This document shows positions 1 to 5,699 of a stretch of DNA of 5,699 bases, piece by piece. Within the stretch, counting starts at the first letter, position 1. Each line of letters begins with the position of its first letter. The notes under the pieces are model-generated. The model ran no database searches, was not told the DNA's origin, and worked only from the letters and a program-made list of their open reading frames with translations. The stretch covers positions 1-5,699 of the forward strand of contig CAAFXA010000157.1 in the NCBI GenBank assembly GCA_900766865.1. Direction: 5' to 3'. This DNA comes from an uncultured Akkermansia sp. Its GTDB lineage: Bacteria > Verrucomicrobiota > Verrucomicrobiia > Verrucomicrobiales > Akkermansiaceae. The translations under genes were made by a program, and so were the position numbers.

Positions 1-10
1 ATTTTATGCC

Positions 11-30
11 GCCTCGCCATACGGCGAGGC
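11..30. repeat. Perfect 8-bp inverted repeat with 4-base loop
   Basis: GCCTCGCC (11-18) and GGCGAGGC (23-30) are exact reverse complements around the loop ATAC, which gives a very stable GC-rich hairpin. On the + strand it is followed by TCTCAAATT, and on the minus strand by GGCATAAAAT, so neither side has a proper run of T. It lies about 160 bases past the stop codon of the minus-strand isomerase gene and could help end or stabilise that transcript. It could equally be part of a dispersed intergenic repeat, or the terminator of a gene to the left of the window. The hairpin is seen directly; its role is not known. Confidence 0.7.
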
Positions 31-40
31 TCTCAAATTC

Positions 41-56
41 CGCTCGCTTCGCTCGC
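41..56. repeat. Direct repeat CGCTCGC-TT-CGCTCGC
   Basis: Two copies of CGCTCGC (41-47 and 50-56) are separated by TT. The sequence CTCGCC at 52-57 also occurs in the left arm of the neighbouring hairpin (13-18), so the strand GGCGAG at 23-28 could pair with either copy. This looks like part of one compact intergenic repeat element covering about 6-60. No function can be assigned. Confidence 0.5.
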
Positions 57-77
57 CCGCCCAATTTCAATTTACCG

Positions 78-108
78 GGCTAATGAATCTCTAGAGTTTC
101 ATTGAGCC
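78..108. repeat. Imperfect palindrome, possible hairpin
   Basis: AATGAA (82-87) pairs with TTCATT (98-103). Inside these lies a T/T mismatch and then the self-complementary CTCTAGAG (89-96). GGCT (78-81) can extend the stem with AGCC (105-108) if G104 is bulged out. The stem lies 80-110 bases beyond the isomerase stop codon on the minus strand. No strong T tract follows on either strand, so it is a weak terminator candidate. It may instead be a protein-binding palindrome or an mRNA-end structure. Between here and position 187 the only other notable sequence is a T-rich stretch read on the minus strand (about 151-164), which has only a very weak stem before it. Confidence 0.45.
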
Positions 109-187
109 AACGCATATTTTACCTATTTTTACCAGCAGATTTGAAACAGCCCCAAAAAACAAAACTCTCGCCATGAGCACACAACTA

Positions 188-1144
188 TCATTCAGACGGA
201 AGGCTCTGGCACAATTCTTCCCAGCGTACTTTTGCCGCCAGAATAGCCTCACGACTCACGGAGGAGGATAGCTCCCAGGTAAGCGGCATAGCCTGTGTGA
301 AATAACGCGGTAACAGAGAGCCAAAATCAACATCGCCTCCCTGATAAGGAGCCCGATGATCGCGTTGCGGCCACTGCACATCATTCACATGAGCCCCATA
401 TAGATAAGGCTTAAGCGTCCTCAGATATTGGTCATGATTCAGCAGAAGCAGGTTATGCTTGCGCTGAATGTGGCCGAAATCATGCCAGTAGCGGACATGT
501 GGATTATCTGCAAACTCCTGCATCAGCTGCGGCATTTCCCACTCTCCGGGAACCTGCTCAAAGTGGCTGCGTCCCTCTACCCCCAACACAAGATTCAAAG
601 CCTCTGCTTTTTCTGCCAGTTTGTACAGAGCCTCTCTGGCGCGGTCGAGATAAATGGGAGCCCACTTCATGCGGCGGCGGACATATTCCCCCTTCAGGCG
701 GGCGTAGTCTACTGTCCCCCCCTGCCCATGGCGCACCATTCTCTGCAGGGTTCGGGTACACTCATGCCCGCGGAAGAGTTCCACCTCCCCCAAATGCAGC
801 ACCACATAGCGAGCCTCCAGACGCGCAGCCACCATCAGCGTTTCCATACTCAGACGCAGAGCCCGCTCCCGCTCCTCCGCTCTGTGCGAGGTAAAGCGGT
901 ATGCATCCGGAGCATCCCCCTGAACATCAATAGGTGCCGGGCAGAAATTGTGTACACCTTCCACCCGAATTCGTTTCTCATCCACAGCCTTCATCAATCC
1001 GGGCATGAGCGAAAGCGACAAACCATGAGAAGCTTCGATGGACTCAAAGCCCAATTCTCGGATTTCGTCGCACATCGCCCCGCCATCCTTATGGCGGGAG
1101 CTGTTCCAACAGGTCGAAAAAACGTTCACACGAACAGCATACAA
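188..1144 (-). CDS. Sugar phosphate isomerase/epimerase-like TIM-barrel protein
   Basis: A 318-residue protein of the xylose isomerase-like/AP_endonuc_2 superfamily, which contains metal-dependent sugar isomerases, epimerases and related enzymes. Visible motifs follow the barrel strands: VVLHLG (H117), LGVEG (E190), the hallmark HDFGH (D222, H225), AHVND (H252, D255), GGDVDFG (269-275) and TWELS (E291). E190, D222, H252 and E291 are the likely divalent-metal ligands. A basic insertion at about 124-165, rich in Arg and Lys, follows the H117 strand. There is no signal peptide, so it should be cytoplasmic. The chosen start is TTG at 1142-1144, because an in-frame TGA overlaps it immediately upstream and GAGGGGG lies 6 bases before it; an in-frame GTG five codons later is the alternative. 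It is transcribed divergently from the hexosaminidase. Family membership is fairly secure, but the substrate is not; a DNA endonuclease role is less likely. Confidence 0.82.
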   Translation of the reverse strand: MYAVRVNVFSTCWNSSRHKDGGAMCDEIRELGFESIEASHGLSLSLMPGLMKAVDEKRIRVEGVHNFCPAPIDVQGDAPDAYRFTSHRAEERERALRLSMETLMVAARLEARYVVLHLGEVELFRGHECTRTLQRMVRHGQGGTVDYARLKGEYVRRRMKWAPIYLDRAREALYKLAEKAEALNLVLGVEGRSHFEQVPGEWEMPQLMQEFADNPHVRYWHDFGHIQRKHNLLLLNHDQYLRTLKPYLYGAHVNDVQWPQRDHRAPYQGGDVDFGSLLPRYFTQAMPLTWELSSSVSREAILAAKVRWEELCQSLPSE

Positions 1145-1151
1145 TCATCGC

Positions 1152-1158
1152 CCCCTCT
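1152..1158 (-). promoter_or_regulatory. Ribosome binding site deciding the TTG start
   Basis: Read on the minus strand, GAGGGGG is followed by CGATGA and then TTG, a spacing of six bases, which suits initiation at the TTG. Two nearby ATG codons (1146-1148 and 1138-1140, minus strand) are in other frames and lead only to short open frames. This is the only strong Shine-Dalgarno-like sequence in front of a gene in the window. I could not find a convincing sigma70 promoter for this gene in the divergent spacer. Confidence 0.55.
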
Positions 1159-1227
1159 TGGCAAGTGTGAAATAGGACAAACGCCACAAAAACCACAGCG
1201 TTCTATGCGGGCTCAAACGTTTTTAAC

Positions 1228-1256
1228 TTGACATCCACCACATCTTTTCCTAGTCT
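1228..1256 (+). promoter_or_regulatory. Sigma70-like promoter of the hexosaminidase gene
   Basis: A perfect -35 box TTGACA (1228-1233) is followed by a 17-base spacer and TAGTCT (1251-1256), which keeps the first, second and last bases of the -10 consensus. Transcription would be expected to begin about 6-8 bases after the -10 box, at 1262-1264, exactly where the ATG of the hexosaminidase lies. The boxes are seen directly; activity and start site are inferred. Confidence 0.6.
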
Positions 1257-1262
1257 ATATGT

Positions 1263-3320
1263 ATGTTCAGACACATACTTATGACGGCCGGAGCCCTGCT
1301 GGGGGCGGCCCTGGCAACAGCCCCCCTTCCCGCCGCAGCGCAGCAGGCAACCAGCCCCGCAGCCTGGTACTCCCCGCATGATTTGTCCCTGGAGGAGCAA
1401 GCGCCTGTATCCCTCATCCCCTTCCCTCAAAAAGTAGAATGGCTTACCGGTAAGCTGAATGTAGAAGGCAAAGCCCCCAATCTGCAGGGAGACACCAATG
1501 AAATGCTGGCGGCAGCCCTGGAGGATTTGCGAAAAAACAATATCACTCTTAAGAAAGCAGATAGTTTCTTCACCGTCAACTGCAAACTTCAGCGCGGTCT
1601 GCTCCCCGCCGAACATGCAGCAGAGGGGTATCTCCTGAATATCGGGCCAGAGGGCATCGCAATTCAGGCCGAAACAAAAGCCGGCTTGTTCAATGGTTTT
1701 CAAACCTTCGCGCAAATACTCGCTACCGGCAAAGGGAAGCTTCCCTACTGCAAAATTGAGGATTGGCCGGCCTTCCGCTACCGTGGGTATATGCAGGATT
1801 GCGGCCGTAACTTCCGCAGCGTGGAGCGCCTCAAGGCAGAGCTCTCTCTGGCAGCCCGCCTCAAGGTCAATGTTTTCCATTGGCACCTCACCGATTACCC
1901 GGCCTGGCACATTCAGTGCAAATCTCACCCCTGCCTCAATTCCCCCCAGCACCGCACCCGCGACAAAAACGACACCTACAGCTATGAGCAGATTCGCGAG
2001 GTGTGCGCCTACGCAGCAGCCCGCAACATCACCGTTATCCCCGAGCTGGACATGCCCGGCCACAGCGCCTACTTCGACCGCGCCTTCGGCTTTAAGATGC
2101 ACAGCCCGCAAGGCATGAAAATCGTCGGCGAACTGCTGGATGAGTTCTGCAAGGAAATCCCGGCTGAGATGTGCCCCATCATCCATTTCGGTGCAGATGA
2201 GGTACGCATTCCCAACGCCGCTCAATTTGTGGATTTTGTAACGAAGAAACTCCAGAGCCACGGGCGTTCCCCCATGCAGTGGGCCAGCAACCGCGACCTG
2301 CCCGTAGGTGAGCACTCCATCGAGCAGCGCTGGGGTGAAGGCAGCGACATGGTAGCAAAATCTATTATCCCCGAGCGCATCACACGCCGCGCCATCGACT
2401 CCACCATGGGCTATGCCAACCTGCTCGACCCCGCCCTGCTGGTGCGCCGTTACTTCTTCATGCGCCCCTGCGGCTCTGCCGCCGGTGATGAAAAGAAGCT
2501 CGGCACCATCATCTGCATCTGGCCCGATGGCAAGGTGGACAATAAAGAGCTCATCCCCGGTATGTGCGCCATGTGGCCCGGTATGATGGCCATGGCCGAG
2601 CGCGCCTGGAAGGGTGGTGACGCCAATGGTGACCACCTGCCGCTGGAAATGGCCAATCCCGAGACAGAGAGCAGCCGCGCCTATGCCCTGTTTGAAAAAC
2701 GCATGCAGAAACTGCGCAAAAAAATGTTCAGCAAGGAATCCTTCCCCGTTTGGAAGGAATCCGGCATCAACTGGACGGTGGTAGAACCCGTGGCCACTAA
2801 GCAGGCCGACCAGGTGCGCAACCAGGTGCTCAATGGTGAGCTCAGCAAGCTCAAGACCCGCCCGGCCTATTGCGCCAACCTCTACTTCCGCACCCGCCCC
2901 GATACCGGCTACCTCGGCATGTTCACCAACGTACGCCCCGGCCATACCGCATGGGCCGTCACTACCATCAAAGCCAACAAAGCCGGAAAGAAGAAGTTCA
3001 TGGTAGGGTTTGATGCCCCCGCCCGCTCCAACCGCCGCTGGACCGGCGTGCCCAACAAGGACGAATGGTCACAGTGCGGCACGCGTATCTGGCTCAATGG
3101 CAAAGAGCTCAAAAACCCGCGTTCCTACCGCTTGGCAGGTAAGAAAAAGCACCCCGGCAATGCCTGGAACTTTGAAGACCCGCTCGACCCGGAAGAAATC
3201 TGGTGGATACAGGAACCCATCGAGTTTGAGCTGAAGAAAGGCAACAACACCTTCATCATCGAGCAGCCCTATATCGGCGAGCACCAGTCCTGGGGCGTTT
3301 CCCTCATTCCGCTCCCCTGA
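1263..3320 (+). CDS. Secreted GH20 beta-N-acetylhexosaminidase
   Basis: A 685-residue exported glycoside hydrolase of family 20, which removes terminal GlcNAc or GalNAc from glycans by substrate-assisted catalysis. Residues 1-27 form a signal peptide ending AAA|QQ. Residues about 48-165 match the GH20 N-terminal domain (LIPFPQKVEW). The catalytic barrel starts near 170: R174 in RYRG, D179/R182, HWHLTD (206-211), ELDMPGH (261-267), the catalytic pair D312-E313 in HFGADEV, pocket aromatics likely W340, Y384 and W420, and AMAERAW (443-449). Where the family usually has W-x-E, this protein has W420-P-D422. Residues about 505-685 form an additional, probably beta-rich C-terminal domain that I cannot name; its Trp-rich end suggests glycan binding. 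The start at 1263 is preferred over Met7 because it supplies the positive charge (R3) of the signal peptide. No Shine-Dalgarno sequence is present. It has its own promoter and terminator. Mucin or host-glycan breakdown is an inference from the organism type. Confidence 0.93.
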   Translation: MFRHILMTAGALLGAALATAPLPAAAQQATSPAAWYSPHDLSLEEQAPVSLIPFPQKVEWLTGKLNVEGKAPNLQGDTNEMLAAALEDLRKNNITLKKADSFFTVNCKLQRGLLPAEHAAEGYLLNIGPEGIAIQAETKAGLFNGFQTFAQILATGKGKLPYCKIEDWPAFRYRGYMQDCGRNFRSVERLKAELSLAARLKVNVFHWHLTDYPAWHIQCKSHPCLNSPQHRTRDKNDTYSYEQIREVCAYAAARNITVIPELDMPGHSAYFDRAFGFKMHSPQGMKIVGELLDEFCKEIPAEMCPIIHFGADEVRIPNAAQFVDFVTKKLQSHGRSPMQWASNRDLPVGEHSIEQRWGEGSDMVAKSIIPERITRRAIDSTMGYANLLDPALLVRRYFFMRPCGSAAGDEKKLGTIICIWPDGKVDNKELIPGMCAMWPGMMAMAERAWKGGDANGDHLPLEMANPETESSRAYALFEKRMQKLRKKMFSKESFPVWKESGINWTVVEPVATKQADQVRNQVLNGELSKLKTRPAYCANLYFRTRPDTGYLGMFTNVRPGHTAWAVTTIKANKAGKKKFMVGFDAPARSNRRWTGVPNKDEWSQCGTRIWLNGKELKNPRSYRLAGKKKHPGNAWNFEDPLDPEEIWWIQEPIEFELKKGNNTFIIEQPYIGEHQSWGVSLIPLP

Positions 3321-3339
3321 CACAGCGTTCTTTTTGCTC

Positions 3340-3377
3340 ATCCTGCCACTCGCAAACAGCGAATGGCAGGATTTTTT
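3340..3377 (+). terminator. Intrinsic terminator after the hexosaminidase gene
   Basis: A 14-base arm (3340-3353) pairs with 3359-3372 with a single C/A mismatch around the loop AAACA, followed by a run of six T (3372-3377). It begins 20 bases after the hexosaminidase stop codon. The minus-strand side is followed by A-rich sequence, so it works in the + direction only. It should separate the hexosaminidase from the next gene. Confidence 0.9.
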
Positions 3378-3419
3378 GTCTGTTCCTCTAGCCAACAGGG
3401 TTATCTTGCACAAATCAGC

Positions 3420-3448
3420 TCGACAAAATCAACCTGCTTTGCTACAAT
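3420..3448 (+). promoter_or_regulatory. Sigma70-like promoter of the unknown membrane protein gene
   Basis: TCGACA (3420-3425) matches the -35 consensus at five of six positions. After a 17-base spacer, TACAAT (3443-3448) matches the -10 consensus at five of six. Transcription would start near 3454-3456, giving a leader of only about 16-18 bases before the ATG at 3472. The purine-rich ATAAGG (3453-3458) would lie at the very 5' end of that leader. Confidence 0.6.
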
Positions 3449-3471
3449 AAGGATAAGGCAATAATATATCT

Positions 3472-4158
3472 ATGTTCCTTTCTCTTTCCAGAATAATGAA
3501 AACAACGGCCGCAGTCATCACCCTGCTGGGCGGTTGTGCGGTTGCAGAAACCGGGGCAGATTTCAACAATCGCCTGAGCCGGGAGTTGGCGCAGGCAAAT
3601 TACATCCCCACAAGCACATGGAAACTCAGCTGCACCTTTGCGGCCACTCCGGCCAACAAAGAGTTAATTCAGCTGGACGATATGTACTACCTGGTAAACC
3701 AGGCCCGCTACTGGTGGGGGCTCAATATGGAGCCCACCAACATCCTTACCAACAATAAAGTCTGCACCCTCCGGACAGAGGGGAATGTATACACCTACAC
3801 CGCCCGCACAGGAGAGCTACCAGTCACCTGGACCATGAACGAACAGGGTACGGCACCAGCACCACGCCCCTGTGGTAAAGATTTGAACGTGACGATTGAG
3901 TGCGATGGAGAAAACTCCAGAATTACCATGACCTACGGTCTCTCTCCTCAAACAGATATTTTCGTTCTGCCGGGGATAGCACTAAATGCAACTCGTATAC
4001 GCTTCAACGAACAGGCAGCCGTCTATAATTACAATCTGGCGGTAGAGAAAAACAACCCCTATCCGGCACGTATCGCCGTCAGTCTGGGCGCCTTGGCGAT
4101 TCTGGCTCTCATTGTCATCGGCGTCGGCGGAGTCCGCCGAAAAGCAGCAAACAGTTAA
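3472..4158 (+). CDS. Exported hypothetical protein with C-terminal membrane anchor
   Basis: A 228-residue protein that I do not recognise. The N-terminus is an export signal: a basic start (R7, K10), a hydrophobic stretch (about 11-21) and AVA|E, a good signal peptidase I site after residue 25. LGGC (19-22) is a weak lipobox-like alternative. The mature part (26-195) is polar with many aromatic residues (YWWGLN near 80-85) and four cysteines, C54, C98, C134 and C144, which could form two disulfides outside the cytoplasm. Residues 201-220 are one strong membrane segment followed by VRRKAANS, so the chain would cross once with its C-terminus inside. Signal, ectodomain, anchor and basic tail resemble sorting-signal (CTERM-type) proteins, but I see no known motif such as PEP. 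Met9 (3496) is a possible alternative start; Shine-Dalgarno support is weak for both (AAGG at 3455-3458 is 13 bases from the first ATG). The catalase gene follows after 48 bases. Confidence 0.8.
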   Translation: MFLSLSRIMKTTAAVITLLGGCAVAETGADFNNRLSRELAQANYIPTSTWKLSCTFAATPANKELIQLDDMYYLVNQARYWWGLNMEPTNILTNNKVCTLRTEGNVYTYTARTGELPVTWTMNEQGTAPAPRPCGKDLNVTIECDGENSRITMTYGLSPQTDIFVLPGIALNATRIRFNEQAAVYNYNLAVEKNNPYPARIAVSLGALAILALIVIGVGGVRRKAANS

Positions 4159-4168
4159 TACTAACGAC

Positions 4169-4195
4169 TTGCCAGCAAGAAAAGGTTGGGATAAT
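4169..4195 (+). promoter_or_regulatory. Possible promoter in front of the catalase gene
   Basis: TTGCCA (4169-4174) and GATAAT (4190-4195) each match their sigma70 consensus at five of six bases, but the spacer is only 15 bases, shorter than ideal. Transcription would begin near 4202, a few bases before the ATG at 4207. No terminator separates the preceding gene from the catalase, so read-through from 3420-3448 is the alternative. I saw no convincing operator for a peroxide regulator. Confidence 0.3.
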
Positions 4196-4206
4196 GTGGG
4201 TACACT

Positions 4207-5670
4207 ATGAGCGACCCGCATAAACTCACCACCGCCGCCGGAGCCCCGGTAGCCGACAATGACAACAGCATGACAGCCGGGCCAAACGGCCCCATGCTGC
4301 TGCAGGATGTGTGGCATCTGGAAAAAATGGCACACATGAACCGTGAGGTGCTGCCCGAACGCCGCATGCACGCCAAGGGTTGGGGTGCACACGGCAAGTT
4401 CACCACCACTCACGATATCACGAAGCATACCAAAGCAGCCCTGTTCAGCGACATAGGCAAGGAGACTCCCGTTTTTGCCCGCTTTTCCACAGCAGCCGGA
4501 GAACGAGGTTATGCCGATGCAGACCGAGACATACGCGGTTTTGCCCTGAAATTTTACACCGAGGAAGGCAACTGGGATCTAGTCGGCAACAATACACCTG
4601 TCTTCTTCATCCGCGACCCACTCAAGTTCCCTGACCTCAACCACGCGCTGCACCGTCATCCTCAGACCGGGCGCCGCAGCGATACCGCTAAATGGGATTT
4701 CTGGACAAGCATGCCGGAAAGTTTTCACCAGCTTACCATTACGATGAGCGAGCGCGGCATCCCCAGCGATTTCCGGCACATGCATGGCTTTGGCAGCCAC
4801 ACCTATTCCTTCATCAATGCGGCAAACGAGCGCGTATGGTGCAAGTTCCACTTTATAAGCCAGCAGGGAATCCGCTGCCTCAGCGATGCCGAAGCAGCAG
4901 CCCTGAATGGCAAAGACCCGGACAGTGCCGGACACGACCTCTTTAAGGCCATAGCTGAAGGCGATTACCCAAAATGGACACTCTGTGTACAGCTCATGAC
5001 GGAAAGGCAGGCTCTGGAGTTCCCCTTCAATCCCTTCGACCTCACAAAGGTCTGGCCACATGGAGATTACCCGCTCATCGAAGTGGGGGTGCTGGAGCTG
5101 AACCGCAATCCGAATAACTACTTCGCAGAGGTGGAGCAAGCCGCGTTCACCCCCGCCAACATCGTACCGGGCATTGGATTCTCCCCCGATAAAATGCTGC
5201 AGGGCCGTCTCTTTGCCTACGGAGATGCTCAACGCTATCGTCTGGGAGTCAACCACGACATGCTACCCATCAACCGCCCGCGTTGTCCCTTCCACAGTTT
5301 CCACCAGGATGGCCTGATGCGCTTCGATGACAACAAAGGCCCTGCCCCAACCTACGAGCCCAATAGCTTCGGCGAATGGCGAGAACAGCCACTCTACAGC
5401 GAGCCACCTTTCCCGGTAGATGGATTGGGAGAACGCTACACCTATTCCAACACGCCGGATGACTACTACGCTCAACCGCGAGCTCTTTTCAAGCTCATGT
5501 CAGCGGAAAAACGGTGTCTGCTCTTCGAAAACACAGCCCGCGCACTCGCCAATGTGCCGCACTTCATTAAACGCCGACATCTGGACCACTGCTATGCATG
5601 CCACCCGGACTATGGTCGCGGCGTGGAAGGGGCATTGGAACGCATGGGGCCGCCTGTGTCCCCGTGCTGA
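4207..5670 (+). CDS. katA: Heme catalase, clade 3 (KatA type)
   Basis: A 487-residue monofunctional catalase converting hydrogen peroxide to water and oxygen in the cytoplasm; it has no signal peptide. The length fits small-subunit clade 3 enzymes, and the whole fold appears present from [11 protein letters not shown] (7-17) to the C-terminal helices. By alignment from memory with bovine catalase (constant offset of 19), the key residues are H55 in RRMHAKG (catalytic His), N128 in VGNNTPVFF (catalytic Asn), R334 and Y338 in GRLFAYGD (proximal heme ligand Tyr), and R53, R92 and R345 (heme contacts). The likely NADPH-site residues H174, R183, V282, W283 and H285 are also kept. An oddity is CYACH at 462-466, a CXXCH motif where related catalases usually read FYKAD. 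The start at 4207 matches the family N-terminus; GTGGG 6 bases upstream is only a weak ribosome site. The gene is complete and lies 48 bases after the unknown membrane protein. Confidence 0.97.
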   Translation: MSDPHKLTTAAGAPVADNDNSMTAGPNGPMLLQDVWHLEKMAHMNREVLPERRMHAKGWGAHGKFTTTHDITKHTKAALFSDIGKETPVFARFSTAAGERGYADADRDIRGFALKFYTEEGNWDLVGNNTPVFFIRDPLKFPDLNHALHRHPQTGRRSDTAKWDFWTSMPESFHQLTITMSERGIPSDFRHMHGFGSHTYSFINAANERVWCKFHFISQQGIRCLSDAEAAALNGKDPDSAGHDLFKAIAEGDYPKWTLCVQLMTERQALEFPFNPFDLTKVWPHGDYPLIEVGVLELNRNPNNYFAEVEQAAFTPANIVPGIGFSPDKMLQGRLFAYGDAQRYRLGVNHDMLPINRPRCPFHSFHQDGLMRFDDNKGPAPTYEPNSFGEWREQPLYSEPPFPVDGLGERYTYSNTPDDYYAQPRALFKLMSAEKRCLLFENTARALANVPHFIKRRHLDHCYACHPDYGRGVEGALERMGPPVSPC

Positions 5671-5699
5671 GGCTCAGAACACCGCAATCGAGTAGGGGG

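Noticed and set aside
6..83. 25-codon open frame from ATG at 6 across the repeat cluster
   Set aside because: Its sequence is dictated by the hairpin and direct repeat, no upstream sequence is available to judge a ribosome site, and the product looks like translated repeat.
145..187. T-rich tract after the isomerase stop codon as an intrinsic terminator (minus strand)
   Set aside because: The stem before it is only about three base pairs (CTC/GAG), too weak to call a terminator.
428..1231. 267-codon open frame on the + strand opposite the isomerase gene
   Set aside because: It is a mirror of the isomerase coding bias, with no domain, no credible ribosome site, and it runs into the divergent promoter region.
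1203..2945. 580-codon open frame on the minus strand opposite the hexosaminidase gene
   Set aside because: The + strand frame carries all GH20 motifs. The antisense product is rich in Gly, Ala, Val and His with no recognisable domain, as expected from third-position bias. The length alone does not support a gene.
3487..3546. Lipoprotein signal in the unknown membrane protein (LGGC)
   Set aside because: The lipobox is weak, and AVA|E three residues later is a good signal peptidase I site. The C-terminal helix already provides an anchor. Lipidation is not excluded but is not called.
4194..4206. ATG at 4194 as an alternative catalase start
   Set aside because: It is 13 bases from the catalase ATG and so out of frame.
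4579..5256. 225-codon minus-strand open frame within the catalase gene
   Set aside because: It lies entirely opposite conserved catalase sequence and shows no family features.
5671..5699. Possible terminator or gene start after the catalase
   Set aside because: Only 29 bases remain, with no hairpin, T tract or convincing open frame.

Overview
The window reads as a stretch of a moderately GC-rich bacterial chromosome. A secreted GH20 hexosaminidase, a clade 3 (KatA-type) catalase and poor Shine-Dalgarno sequences on the + strand genes suggest a mucosal or gut Verrucomicrobiota such as Akkermansia. That placement is inferred from gene content and style, not from a marker gene.

Layout: positions 1-187 are non-coding and hold a cluster of inverted and direct repeats. 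Positions 188-1144 (minus strand) encode a cytoplasmic TIM-barrel protein of the sugar phosphate isomerase/epimerase (AP_endonuc_2) superfamily. A 118-bp divergent spacer follows, with a strong sigma70-like promoter facing right. Positions 1263-3320 (+) encode an exported 685-residue GH20 beta-N-acetylhexosaminidase, closed by a clear intrinsic terminator at 3340-3377. A second sigma70-like promoter (3420-3448) precedes 3472-4158, an unrecognised 228-residue protein with an N-terminal export signal, four extracytoplasmic cysteines and a C-terminal membrane anchor. After a 48-bp gap, 4207-5670 encodes a full-length heme catalase. The last 29 bases hold nothing I can identify.

How the genes fit together: the hexosaminidase would release terminal GlcNAc/GalNAc from glycans outside the cytoplasm, and the catalase would remove cytoplasmic hydrogen peroxide. 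The isomerase-like protein may act in sugar metabolism, but its substrate cannot be read from sequence. The terminator after the hexosaminidase and the separate promoters suggest mostly independent transcription units rather than one operon, although the unknown membrane protein and the catalase could be co-transcribed.

I see no CRISPR array, mobile element, RNA gene or obvious new multi-gene system. The most interesting items are the unknown anchored protein, the apparently leaderless start of the hexosaminidase, a Glu-to-Asp change at a substrate-binding position of that enzyme, a CXXCH motif at the catalase C-terminus, and the repeat cluster at the left edge.
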